Origin: SNAP01 sp049671745
GTDB taxonomy: Bacteria; Bacteroidota; Bacteroidia; Bacteroidales; Marinifilaceae
Direction of reading: 5' to 3'
DNA length: 64,000 nt
NCBI GenBank assembly: GCA_049671745.1
Contig: JBATVL010000006.1
Location: 16,086 to 80,085 of the forward strand
Shown: positions 52,568-62,166 of the stretch, in pieces
Position numbering within the stretch: the first letter of the stretch is position 1
Layout of the letters: each line of letters starts with the position of its first letter
Made by a program: the position numbers and the translations under genes
Notes under the pieces: generated by a model
The model's database searches: none
Seen by the model: only the letters and a program-made list of their open reading frames with translations
What the model was told of the DNA's origin: nothing

Positions 52568-54702
52568 ATGTTAAGAAAAACAATATTAACGATTATAATA
52601 TTGGCTATATGTCAGTATTCTTATTCGCAAACCAATGAACAGACACAAGATACAACTTATATTTCTGTTCAAAATTTAAACGAAATCTCCGTTTCAGCGA
52701 CTAAAGAATTGCATAAACTTAAGGCTTTACCATCTTCTGTATCATTAGTTTCTAGCAATAAGATAGAACAAAATGGTATAGAATCCCTGAAAGATTTATC
52801 TTCTTATATTCCTAATCTTTTTATGCCTGATTATGGCTCTAAGCTTACATCTCCTATTTATATTAGAGGTATAGGATCTAAAATTAATTCTCCTTCGGTG
52901 GGACTTTATGTAGATGGGTACCATATTTTGAGAAAGCAAGTTTTGATTTTAATTTCTCAGAGATAGAAAACATTGAGGTTCTTAGAGGACCACAAGGAAC
53001 TCTTTATGGGAGAAATACTATGGGAGGAATAATTAATATTAAAACTAAATCGCCTGAAAATTATACTGGAAGCTCTATTAAACTTACTGCTGGAGAATAT
53101 GGAAATAGAAGTATAGGCGCAGCAACTTACAATACAATTAACGACAAATTCTCATATTCTTTTTCTTCTTATTATGGAGAGAAAGGTGGATTTTTTACTA
53201 ATAAATTCAACAATGAGAAGGTTGATAATATGAAGCAATATAATGTAGGAAGTAAGATTGTATACACTCCTTCTGATTCTTTTAAATCAGTTCTTTCAAT
53301 AAATTATCAAGGAAGTAAACAAGGTGGATATCCTTACGGAAAATATAATAAAAAGACTGGTGAGATAGAGCAAGTAAATTATAATAAATATAGTTCTTAC
53401 GATAGAGATATGCTATCTACTTCACTATATAATGAGTATAAGACAGAGAAAATATTATTCTCTTCAAGTACATCATACAATTATTTTACTGACCATCAAG
53501 CTATAGACCAAGACTTTAAACCTGTAGATATCTATTTTGTAAATCATAGACAGAGTCAGCATATGTTTTCACAAGAATTCACTTTAAAATCTAGAGAGAA
53601 CAAAGCATACAAATGGGTTTTTGGAGCTTTTGCTTTCCATCAATCTATTAAAACTACTGTGGATGTGAATTTTGGAGATTCTTATGTGGCAGGAATGGTA
53701 AAAAGAAAGATCTTTCCTGAGGGAACGACTTCTTATGCATATGTGAAGAATTACGATATCCCAACAAGTGGAGCTGCTATTTTTCATCAATCAAGTATAG
53801 ACGTGGGAGACTTTAATTTCTCAGCAGGAATAAGACTTGATTACGAATCTACTAATTTAGATTATTCTTATTTCAAGACTCTAAATACTACAGAAAGAAA
53901 AGCTGATGAAAAGGATGGTAATTTAGATTATTTTCAGATTCTTCCTAAAGCCTCTATAAAATATAATTTAACTAGTAATAATTTCTTGTATGCAACTATA
54001 GCGAAAGGTTATAAAACAGGAGGTTACAATACAGTATACGAAAAAGACACTCCTGTTTCTTTTGATCCTGAACATAGTTGGAATTACGAAACGGGTATTA
54101 AAATGAATCTTCTAGAGAATCGCCTTTTTATTAATATGGCAGCTTTCTATATAGAATGGAAAAATCAACAAATTTCTCAAACTGTACCAAGCGGACAAGG
54201 ACGTATACAGGTTAATGCAGGAGAATCTGTTTCTAAAGGAATAGAACTTGAGTCTAGACTTATCTTAGTAGAGAATTTAGAACTTCAAGCAAACTACGGC
54301 TATACAGAAGCTAAATTCATAGATTACGAAGACGTGAAGAAAGGCAAGAAACTAGATTATAGTAATAATTATATTCCTTACGTTCCAAAACAAACAATTA
54401 GCCTGGCTTTATCTTACAGATATGAGATAAACTCTAAAATTATAGATGCTGTTAAATTCAACACAATCTATAAAGCTTTCGACGAACATTATTGGAATGT
54501 AAACAATAGTATAAAACAAGGATTTTATGATATAATAGATGCTAAAATATCATTTATTAAAGATAATTTTGCATTTAATATTTGGGCTAAAAACATCAGT
54601 AATTCAGAATATATGGCATATCACTTCTCTTCTATGGGTACTGATTTTGCACAAAAAGGAAAACCTTCACAAGTTGGCTTTAGCTTTAAATATTCATTTT
54701 AG
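52568..54702 (+). pseudogene. TonB-dependent outer-membrane receptor interrupted by one frameshift
   Basis: Together the frames encode about 711 residues of a siderophore/haem-type receptor. The first part (52568-52966) has signal peptide MLRKTILTIIILAICQYSYS and a TonB plug (LNEISVSATKELHKLKALPS, then SPIYIRGIGSKINSPSVGLYVDG). The second continues EIENIEVLRGPQGTLYGRNT, GGIINIKTKSP, then a long beta-barrel ending FSFKYSF with the terminal Phe. At 52916-52918 GGG stands where GGGG would restore GLYVDGVPYFEKASF, so a single-base deletion separates the halves. No TonB-linked CarboxypepD repeat or SusD gene is present, so it is not a SusC type. The loss could be real, phase-variable or a sequencing error. 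It is first in the direction of the haem genes. Confidence 0.85.
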
Positions 54703-54740
54703 ATACTAGTTAATACATTACTAATTTATAATATCAAAAG

Positions 54741-55943
54741 GTGAACAAAGAAAAAGTAAGAAAGCTATCAACCCTTATGTCGCTTTATGTTGCGCAGTCC
54801 ATTCCTATGAGTTTCTTCTCTACGGTGGTTCCTGTTATTATGCGACAAGAGCAATATTCTCTACAGTCCATTGGTCTATTGCAATTAATTAAATTACCAT
54901 GGATTCTTAAATTTCTTTGGGCGCCTCTTGTTGATAATACAAGTAAGAATACTAAAGACTATAAACGTTGGATTATATATTCTGAGATTTTCTATGCAAT
55001 AGTAATTATTTGTACAGGATTTTTATCTCTTAAAACAGATTTTAAACTGATACTTTTCTTTATGGTATTGGCTTTTATTGGTTCTGCAACTCAGGATATT
55101 GCTACTGATGCTTTTGCTATTCTTTCTCTTAAAAAAGATGAAAGAGGTATTGGTAATTCAATTCAGTCATCTGGTAGTTTTATTGGAACTCTTGTTGGTA
55201 GTGGTGTTATGCTTATCATTTATCATTACTTTGGATGGCAATATTTACTTATGGCTCTTGGCGTATTTGTTATGCTTGCTACAGCACCTGTTTGTACATA
55301 TAAAAAGTTAGAAGAGAAGAAACCTGAGACTACTAAAGTTAGTATGAAGGATATTAAGCTTTTCTTTACTCAAAAAGGTATAGGTAAACGTGTTCTTGTA
55401 TTATCATTCTTTTATTCTGGCATAATAGGTATTCTTGCTATGCTTAAACCGTTTTTAGTCGATTTAGGTTATAATGTTAAAGAGATTGGATTTATGGCCG
55501 GAATTTACGGTACAGCAGCTGGTGCCGTCTCTACATTTGCAGCTTCTTATCTTGTTAAAAGAAAAAAGATTATTGGTTCGGCTTTTATTCTTAATATTTT
55601 TATGATCACAACTGCCGTTTATTTCTTAACTTTAACATACTCAACTCCTTCCACACTTGCTTTGTATGTAGGTATCACACTTTTATGGAGCTGTTATGGT
55701 ATGGCAACCGTTGTGGTTTATACCTCTTCTATGAATATTGTAAGGGAAGGACGAGAGGGTACAGATTTTACTATTCAGATTGTTTTAACACATCTATCTA
55801 GCATGATTATTGCCATTGCCTCTGGAAAGATAGGACATAATTTTGGCTATAGTGGACTTTTCTCTTTTGAGATTGGGATGGGCGTTCTTTCTCTTATAAT
55901 ACTTACATTTTCAACAAAAAAAATAAAAAACAAAAGACGATGA
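54741..55943 (+). CDS. MFS permease, AmpG/RhtX-like
   Basis: A 400-residue inner-membrane protein with 12 predicted helices. The start is probably GTG at 54741 (MNKEKVRKLSTLMSLYVAQS), followed by IPMSFFSTVVPVIMRQEQ; an ATG at 54777 is possible. FLWAPLVDN near 70-78, and the ATQDIATDAFAILSLKKDER, GIGNSIQSSGSFIG region resemble AmpG-like and RhtX/FptX siderophore permeases. Its stop overlaps the hemN start (ATGA), so it is coupled to haem synthesis. With the receptor upstream, import of a porphyrin, haem or siderophore is inferred; the direct substrate is unknown. Confidence 0.78.
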   Translation: MNKEKVRKLSTLMSLYVAQSIPMSFFSTVVPVIMRQEQYSLQSIGLLQLIKLPWILKFLWAPLVDNTSKNTKDYKRWIIYSEIFYAIVIICTGFLSLKTDFKLILFFMVLAFIGSATQDIATDAFAILSLKKDERGIGNSIQSSGSFIGTLVGSGVMLIIYHYFGWQYLLMALGVFVMLATAPVCTYKKLEEKKPETTKVSMKDIKLFFTQKGIGKRVLVLSFFYSGIIGILAMLKPFLVDLGYNVKEIGFMAGIYGTAAGAVSTFAASYLVKRKKIIGSAFILNIFMITTAVYFLTLTYSTPSTLALYVGITLLWSCYGMATVVVYTSSMNIVREGREGTDFTIQIVLTHLSSMIIAIASGKIGHNFGYSGLFSFEIGMGVLSLIILTFSTKKIKNKRR

Positions 55944-57319
55944 ATATATCTAAAGAACTTTTGGAAAAATATAATAAACCTGTGCCTAGATACACTTCGT
56001 ATCCACCAGCTAATTTCTTTAAAAATGAGTTTTCTCACGATGATTATACTAGATCTATAATAGAATCTAACAACGAGAAACCTGAGAATATATCTATATA
56101 TATTCATATACCTTTCTGTCATAAAATCTGCCATTACTGCGGTTGTAATAATGCTAACATGCGTAAGAGTAGCGATATTAGAGCATATGTTGATGCGGTG
56201 ATTGGCGAAATGCAAATGGCTTTTGAATTTATTGAAGGTGATAGAAAAGTGTCTCAAATTCATTATGGTGGAGGAACTCCCAATGCTATAGAGGCTCAAT
56301 ATCTTGCAGAAATTAATAATTTCATATTCGAGTCATTTGAACTTGTTGAACATGCAGAAATAGCTGTAGAATGTAATCCTTCTCTTCTTACTGAAAAATA
56401 TATTGAACAATTACGAGAAGCTGGTTTTAATCGTTTCTCTATTGGTATTCAGGATTTTAATAAGGATGTTTTAAAAGTAATTAATAGAGATGCATCTTAT
56501 ATACCAGTGCCTGAACTTATTCCACTTCTTAAATACAACAATAAGGATATTTCTGTAAATCTTGATTTTATATATGGATTACCTTATCAAACGGTAGAAT
56601 CTTTTGAGGATGCTATACGTAAAGCTATAGAGGCTAAAGCTGATAGAATTGTTACTTTCTCATATGCTCATGTACCTTGGGTTAATAAGGCTCAGTTGAT
56701 TCTTGAAAAAGCAGGTTTACCTCAAGCTAATGATAAGATTATGATGTATAATGCTGCATATAATTTACTTACTTCTAACGGGTATGAAGCTATAGGACTT
56801 GATCATTATGCACTGAAAACGGATAAGCTTAGTAAAGCTCTTAAAAATGGTGATTTACACAGAAATTTCCAAGGATATTGTACTACTCAAACAACTGGGC
56901 AAGTTTATGCTTTTGGTGTGTCAGCTATTTCACAATTCGAATCTGCTTTTGTACAAAACACTAAGAATATAGATGAATATATTGAACTTATAGAGGATGA
57001 GACTTTTGCTTGCGTGAAAGGTTATATTCTTAATAAAGATGAGAAAATTATTAAAGCTATCATTGATGAAGTGATGTGTAATAAACAGCTTTCTTATTCT
57101 TATATAAAAACAAAACTTGATATAGATAAAGAGACTCTTGCCAAGTTTGTTAATCCTGCATTACCTCAATTACGTGAATTAGCTAAGGATGGTATAATTA
57201 TTATGAATGAAGATGGATTAAAAGTTAATGAAGAGGAAATTCTTTTCATTAGAAACGTTGCTGCTGCATTCGATCCACTTGTTAGAAATAAACAAGGCTC
57301 ATTTTCTAAACCAGTATAA
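55940..57319 (+). CDS. hemN: Oxygen-independent coproporphyrinogen III oxidase
   Basis: A 459-residue radical SAM enzyme that turns coproporphyrinogen III into protoporphyrinogen IX without oxygen. The [4Fe-4S] motif CHKICHYCGC near 57-66 (CxxxCxxC plus the extra Cys typical of true HemN) follows SIYIHIPF; GGGTPNAI and FSIGIQDFN are SAM-site strands. A HemN C-terminal domain is present, ending near EEEILFIRNVAAAFDPL. Residues such as VPRYTSYP near 13-20 also mark genuine HemN rather than HemW. It overlaps the MFS gene and touches hemG, forming the last-steps haem operon. Confidence 0.94.
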   Translation: MNISKELLEKYNKPVPRYTSYPPANFFKNEFSHDDYTRSIIESNNEKPENISIYIHIPFCHKICHYCGCNNANMRKSSDIRAYVDAVIGEMQMAFEFIEGDRKVSQIHYGGGTPNAIEAQYLAEINNFIFESFELVEHAEIAVECNPSLLTEKYIEQLREAGFNRFSIGIQDFNKDVLKVINRDASYIPVPELIPLLKYNNKDISVNLDFIYGLPYQTVESFEDAIRKAIEAKADRIVTFSYAHVPWVNKAQLILEKAGLPQANDKIMMYNAAYNLLTSNGYEAIGLDHYALKTDKLSKALKNGDLHRNFQGYCTTQTTGQVYAFGVSAISQFESAFVQNTKNIDEYIELIEDETFACVKGYILNKDEKIIKAIIDEVMCNKQLSYSYIKTKLDIDKETLAKFVNPALPQLRELAKDGIIIMNEDGLKVNEEEILFIRNVAAAFDPLVRNKQGSFSKPV

Positions 57320-58657
57320 ATGAAAAATATTGCTATTATAGGTGCAGGATTAACAGGTTTAACCACTGCATTTTATTTGAAAAAAAATGGTTTTGGTGTC
57401 ACTGTCTACGAGAATACTCATAGATGTGGTGGTGCTATACATTCTTTTGAAGAGAAAGGATTTATATTCGAATCAGGTCCTAATACTGGAGTTTTAGGTA
57501 ATCCTGAAGTTGCTGAACTTTTTGAAGATCTGGGGTGTACTGATTTAATTGATATTGCAGATTCTAGAGCAAAAAAAAGATTGATCTGGAAAAAAGGAAA
57601 ATGGCATGCTTTACCTTCTGGACCAATATCCGCAATCACTACTCCTTTATTTACTTTTAAAGATAAAATTAATGTCCTTTTTGAACCGTTTAGAAAAAAA
57701 GGAGATGATCTTCATGAATCTTTAGCCAATCTCGTTCGTAGAAGATTAGGTAAGAGTTTTCTTGATTATGCTATTGACCCTTTTATTGGAGGAATATATT
57801 CTGGTAATCCTGATAAACTAATTCCTAAATATGCCCTTCCTAAATTGTATAATTTAGAGCAAGATCATGGAAGCTTTATTAAAGGAGCTATTGCCAAGAA
57901 AAAAGAACTGAAATCAGATAGAGATAAGAAAGCTACTAAAGAAGTATTCTCCGTTAAAGGTGGATTAGAAAGACTTGTAGGTGAACTTGTTTTAGCTATT
58001 GGTGTAGAGAATATATTTGTTGGAGCTCCTGTTTCTATTCATAAAGAGGATAATCAATATATAGTAAATAATGATGTTTACGACTATGTTGTTACAACCT
58101 GTAATTCTAAACCTCTACCTGAATTACTTTCTTTTGCAGATAAATCTAAACTTAAGATTATCGATTCTGTAAAATATGCTGCAGTTGCTCAGGTAACTAT
58201 GGCTTTCAGTGATTGGGATGGAGATGATATTTTTGCTTTTGGTGGACTTATTCCTACAAAAGAAAAGAAAGATATTCTTGGTATTTTATTCACCTCTTCT
58301 TTCTTTAAAAATAGAGCACCTGAAAATGGTGTTTTACTTTCTATATTCGTTGGTGGAACTAGAAAAGAACATCTTTTTGATCTTTCAGAGCAAGAGATAA
58401 TTGATCTTGCAAATAAAGAAGTAAAAGCTATGCTTAAACCTAAAGAAGCTAAACAAGAATTTGTTAAAGTATTTAAACATAAATATGCTATTCCTCAATA
58501 TGAGGTTTCTTCTAAAGAACGTTTTGAGGCGATATATCAACTTCAAAAAGAAAATAAAGGACTTATCATTGGTGGTAATATTATTAATGGTATAGGTATG
58601 GCAGACAGAATAAAGCAAGGAAGAGATATTGCAGAAAAGATTACAAAAGATATCTAA
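57320..58657 (+). CDS. hemG: Protoporphyrinogen oxidase, FAD type
   Basis: A 445-residue flavoprotein of the HemY/PPOX family that oxidises protoporphyrinogen IX to protoporphyrin IX. The N-terminal dinucleotide fold is IAIIGAGLTGLTTAFYLKKN at 4-23, then GAIHSFEEKGFIFESGPNTG, DPFIGGIYSGNPDKL and KGGLERLVGELV. The C-terminal FAD motif is IIGGNIINGIGMADRIKQGR. It starts immediately after the hemN stop. The family normally uses oxygen as electron acceptor, odd beside oxygen-independent HemN; an alternative acceptor may be used. Coproporphyrin-specific action is less likely because HemN precedes it. Confidence 0.9.
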   Translation: MKNIAIIGAGLTGLTTAFYLKKNGFGVTVYENTHRCGGAIHSFEEKGFIFESGPNTGVLGNPEVAELFEDLGCTDLIDIADSRAKKRLIWKKGKWHALPSGPISAITTPLFTFKDKINVLFEPFRKKGDDLHESLANLVRRRLGKSFLDYAIDPFIGGIYSGNPDKLIPKYALPKLYNLEQDHGSFIKGAIAKKKELKSDRDKKATKEVFSVKGGLERLVGELVLAIGVENIFVGAPVSIHKEDNQYIVNNDVYDYVVTTCNSKPLPELLSFADKSKLKIIDSVKYAAVAQVTMAFSDWDGDDIFAFGGLIPTKEKKDILGILFTSSFFKNRAPENGVLLSIFVGGTRKEHLFDLSEQEIIDLANKEVKAMLKPKEAKQEFVKVFKHKYAIPQYEVSSKERFEAIYQLQKENKGLIIGGNIINGIGMADRIKQGRDIAEKITKDI

Positions 58658-58696
58658 TCCTGTAGTCTATATAAAAAACTTATTAAATATATAAAG

Positions 58697-59698
58697 ATGA
58701 ATAAAAGAGCAATACTATTAGTAAATCTTGGATCACCTAATAATGCTACTGAAAAGGATGTTAAAGAATTTCTTAATGAATTCCTTAACGATAAAGAAGT
58801 AATTGACTATCCTTGGCTATTTAGAAAAATCTTAGTTAATGGTATTATCATTCCATTCAGACTTAAACATTCTACATCTTTATATAAGAAGCTTTGGACA
58901 AAAGAGGGATCTCCATTAGTTGTATATAGCGAGAGTCTTAAAGAGAAATTGAATGCAAGACTTACTGATACAGATGTTTATTCTGCAATGAGGTATGGTT
59001 TGCCTTCTTTAAAAAGTACTCTTAATGTTATTAAGAATAATGATTATGAGGATTTTATTATTCTTCCTGTTTTTCCTCAATACGCCACTTCTACTACGAA
59101 ATCTACTATTGATTTTATTGAGAAAGAGATGATAACATGGGAAAAACGGCCGAAAATAAAACTTATCCAACAGTTCTACAGTAAACCAGCTTTTATTAAT
59201 GCTGTATGTTCTAAAATTAGAGAGCATGATATTAAAGATTATGACCATATTCTCTTCTCTTATCATGCTCTACCTAATAGACAACTAAATAAGGTACATC
59301 CTAAACATTCTATTAGTGCATGTACTTGTTCTAAAGAGATGCCAGAACATGGAGAGTTTTGCTATAAAGCAACCTGCTATCAAACAACAAGATTAATTGC
59401 CAAAGCATTAGAACTGGATTCCAATTGTTACACAACAGCTTTTCAATCTCGCATGTCTAAAAATTGGACTAAACCTTTTACTGTTGATACTCTTATTAAG
59501 CTTGCTAAAGAAGGAAAAAAGAAAGTTCTTATTATTTCTCCTGCTTTTGTAACTGATTGTCTTGAGACTATTATTGAATTAGCCGAAGAAGGACAAGAAA
59601 TATTCAGAAAACACGGTGGTGAAAAACTACAATTAGTTGAAAATCTTAACGATTCAGATGTATGGCTTGATGCTATAATAGATATTACATCTAACTAA
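58697..59698 (+). CDS. hemH: Ferrochelatase
   Basis: A 333-residue enzyme inserting Fe(II) into protoporphyrin IX. ILLVNLGSPNNATEKDVKEF begins at residue 6, the metal-site His lies in LFSYHALPNRQLNKVHPKH near 186-204, and DCLETIIELAEEGQEIF near 282-298 has the conserved Glu. A compact insertion carries C209, C211, C222 and C227, a candidate [2Fe-2S] site as known for some bacterial ferrochelatases. It follows hemG by 39 bases and ends the operon at a terminator. Earlier haem genes are not in the window. Confidence 0.94.
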   Translation: MNKRAILLVNLGSPNNATEKDVKEFLNEFLNDKEVIDYPWLFRKILVNGIIIPFRLKHSTSLYKKLWTKEGSPLVVYSESLKEKLNARLTDTDVYSAMRYGLPSLKSTLNVIKNNDYEDFIILPVFPQYATSTTKSTIDFIEKEMITWEKRPKIKLIQQFYSKPAFINAVCSKIREHDIKDYDHILFSYHALPNRQLNKVHPKHSISACTCSKEMPEHGEFCYKATCYQTTRLIAKALELDSNCYTTAFQSRMSKNWTKPFTVDTLIKLAKEGKKKVLIISPAFVTDCLETIIELAEEGQEIFRKHGGEKLQLVENLNDSDVWLDAIIDITSN

Positions 59699-59729
59699 GC
59701 AACATATATATACATACATTTATAGTACT

Positions 59730-59766
59730 AAGAGGGATTCTGAAATTTATCAGACTCCCTCTTTTA
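59730..59766 (+). terminator. Hairpin terminator after hemH
   Basis: AAGAGGGATTCTGA pairs with TCAGACTCCCTCTT with one T-C mismatch and is followed by TTTTA, 32 bases after the hemH stop. Confidence 0.8.
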
Positions 59767-59993
59767 TATTCGAATTAAAATATTTTGTTATTATCATATT
59801 AGTATACCATACATAACAAAGAGATTGATGAATGATTGTTCATTACTGATATTCAGTAAATTATAGATATTTTTTGCTTGTTTTACTCATAAAGAATGAT
59901 ACCTTTACAGCTAACAGTTTTTTTTGCATCAACGACAAACAGTCTAATAATCAGGTTTTTCTCCCTGATAACAGACATTAATATATATAAATA
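59767..59993. other. Upstream region of the 598-residue gene with small palindromes
   Basis: It contains TTACTGA-TAT-TCAGTAA (59843-59859) and ATCAGG/CCTGAT near 59950-59970. A promoter is not clear: TTTG near 59875 followed by TACCTTTA is a weak fit. No gene is seen. Confidence 0.35.
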
Positions 59994-61790
59994 ATGACAA
60001 ATACTCATTCATTTCACATCCCAGTTATGGGAATTGGATTTACAATTGATACACCTCTAAAGGTTGCTCAATACGGAATGGACTCTGTTATTTCATTGGT
60101 TGATGACATTCTTATTGAAAAAGTAAGAAAAGTTCATTGCGGGAAATTCAACCTTCCTTACACTGAAATAACTGAAAAAATTGAAGACTTTAGAGCTAAG
60201 AGAATTACTTCTTATCTAAATCTTATTAACAACTTAGCTGAGAAAAAACTTGAAGAATTTAAGAATATTACTTCTGAAAAGAAGGATGAACTTAAGGAAT
60301 ACTTCAACATGTTGCCAGATAGCTCTACTATTAAAGAAGAGTTTAACAAATTAACTGAACATTCTTTTAATCTTACTGATGTTAAATCATGGATGAAAGA
60401 TAAGTTATCTCTTGGTAGTATTGATGTTAATATTATGACTAAGGTTGATAAGGAAAATTATTCAAATGGTGAGAAATTACCTAATGAATTCAACGATGCT
60501 CATGCTGCCCTTAGAGGTTATGCAAATAGCAATCTTGCCTCTTCAATAGTTCTTTCTGCTGGTATGAATCCTAGACTTTACAGCTACATTGAAAACTTTA
60601 ATGATTTCTTTCCTAGACTTGATGGCTATATTAAAAAGAAAATTATTCTTAAAGTTTCAGATTATAGATCTGCTCTTATTCAAGGTAAATTTTTAGCAAA
60701 AAAAGGTATATGGGTATCTGAGTTTAGAATAGAATCTGGACTAAATTGCGGAGGGCATGCTTTTGCTTCTGATGGTACTCTTATGGGGCCAATTCTTGCT
60801 GAATTTAGAGATAAAAGAGAAGAACTTACTAAAGAAATTTATGACATACTTATAAATGCTCTTAAAAGTAAAGATAAAATAATCCCTAAAGAAAGACTTT
60901 CTATCAGAGTTTCTGCACAAGGTGGAGTTGGAACATCTGAGGAACATGATTTCTTAATGGAATATTATAAAATCGATTCTGTTGGATGGGGTACACCTTT
61001 CCTATTAGTTCCTGAAGTAACTAACGTTGATGAACCTACTATACAACAAATGATTAGGGCTAAAGAAGATGATCTGTTTTTAAGTGATATTTCTCCTCTT
61101 GGAGTACCTTTTAACAGTCTAAGAGGAAATACAAAAGACGTTGAAAGACTTAAATGGATTGCGGAAGGTATTCCTGGTAGTCCATGTCCTAAAAAATATG
61201 TGGCTCTTGATAAGGAATTTGAAGAAAAAGGACTTTGTACTGCTTCTCGTAAATATCAATATCTTAAAATTAAGCAATTAAAAGAAGAGAATCTTTCTGC
61301 TGAAGAGTATACTAAGAGATATAATAATATTGTTATTAAATCTTGTACTTGTGTTGGACTTGGAACTTCTGTTCTCTTAAATCACAATATAGAGACTAAG
61401 AGCGAAGGTACTGGTGTTTCTGCTTGCCCTGGTCCTAATATGGCGTATTTTTCTAAAAAAGCTAGCCTTAAAGAAATGGTTGATCATATATATGGTAGAA
61501 TAAATCTTATTGAAAGAACTGATAGACCTAATATGTTTATTAACGAAGAAACTATCTACATTGATTATCTTAAAAATAAGATTAAAGATACAAAAGAAGC
61601 TATCACTACTAAACAGAAAAGATATTTAAGCTCTTTTATTAAAAATATGAAAGTAAGTAATCTTTACTATCAATCAATGTTTAAAGAAGTGAAAAATAAA
61701 TTTATAGATACTAAATCTAAAATTATTGACGATTTAGAAAGATCTAATATAATACTAAACAATCTTAATTCAGAAATTGATAATCTATAA
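59994..61790 (+). CDS. Large uncharacterised protein with conserved-looking Gly/Cys motifs
   Basis: A 598-residue protein without signal peptide or membrane segment, not recognised as a named family. It starts MTNTHSFHIPVMGIGFTIDT. A central part (about 160-400) has strand-glycine motifs, including ESGLNCGGHAFASDGTL near 247-263, RVSAQGGVGTSEEHDF near 305-320 and VGWGTPFLLVPEVTNVDE near 330-347, which look like a flavin-type TIM barrel. Cysteines C398, C415, C451, C453 and C478 in SPCPKK, GLCTAS, SCTCVG and SACPGP could hold an iron-sulfur cluster. The last 100 residues are Lys/Glu-rich and helical. It stands alone between the haem operon terminator and an insertion sequence. Function unknown; redox enzyme is an inference. 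Confidence 0.6.
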   Translation: MTNTHSFHIPVMGIGFTIDTPLKVAQYGMDSVISLVDDILIEKVRKVHCGKFNLPYTEITEKIEDFRAKRITSYLNLINNLAEKKLEEFKNITSEKKDELKEYFNMLPDSSTIKEEFNKLTEHSFNLTDVKSWMKDKLSLGSIDVNIMTKVDKENYSNGEKLPNEFNDAHAALRGYANSNLASSIVLSAGMNPRLYSYIENFNDFFPRLDGYIKKKIILKVSDYRSALIQGKFLAKKGIWVSEFRIESGLNCGGHAFASDGTLMGPILAEFRDKREELTKEIYDILINALKSKDKIIPKERLSIRVSAQGGVGTSEEHDFLMEYYKIDSVGWGTPFLLVPEVTNVDEPTIQQMIRAKEDDLFLSDISPLGVPFNSLRGNTKDVERLKWIAEGIPGSPCPKKYVALDKEFEEKGLCTASRKYQYLKIKQLKEENLSAEEYTKRYNNIVIKSCTCVGLGTSVLLNHNIETKSEGTGVSACPGPNMAYFSKKASLKEMVDHIYGRINLIERTDRPNMFINEETIYIDYLKNKIKDTKEAITTKQKRYLSSFIKNMKVSNLYYQSMFKEVKNKFIDTKSKIIDDLERSNIILNNLNSEIDNL

Positions 61791-61847
61791 AATGTCTCGT
61801 CCTAAATAACCGATACAGATTTGATTAGATCAAAAATGCTTATTTGA

Positions 61848-61888
61848 CAGGTAGTTGCAAATTTTGTTTTGTAACTATCTGTTTTTTT
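61848..61888 (+). terminator. Hairpin with T-run near the left end of the insertion sequence
   Basis: CAGGTAGTTGCAAA pairs with TTTTGTAACTATCTG (two G-T wobbles) and is followed by GTTTTTTTAT. On the plus strand it would terminate the transcript of the 598-residue gene; it is within the IS boundaries. Confidence 0.6.
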
Positions 61889-61927
61889 ATAGGTTTTTAG
61901 TTTTATATCATCTTGCAGATTCATTTG

Positions 61928-62166
61928 TTATGAGGTAAGCATACTACATGAATAATTAGGTATTAGAGTGTTATATACACATATACTATTACCAATTAGA
62001 TTTTTAATTACATCCCTATCGACTTTATATTCTTCAAGTCGAAGCTCATCTTTTAGAATTCCATTTACTCTTTCTGCTATAGCATTATGATAAGGATCGT
62101 AAGCTACAATCATACTCATTTTTATATTATTTCTCTTTAAAACATTTTGGTACTCACTACAACAAC
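61928..62166 (-). pseudogene. IS3-family transposase OrfB, C-terminal fragment
   Basis: About 75 residues of the DDE transposase end: SEYQNVLKRNNIKMSMIVAY, then DPYHNAIAERVNGILKDELR and YNTLIPNYSCSMLTS. NAIAERVNGILKDE is the hallmark around the catalytic Glu of IS3 OrfB. Upstream it stops at the junction with the nested element near 62166; roughly 130 residues of the middle are missing. Confidence 0.8.

Noticed and set aside
52916..52918. Phase-variable homopolymer in the TonB receptor
   Set aside because: The tract is only three G residues, short for slipped-strand switching; deletion or sequencing error is simpler.
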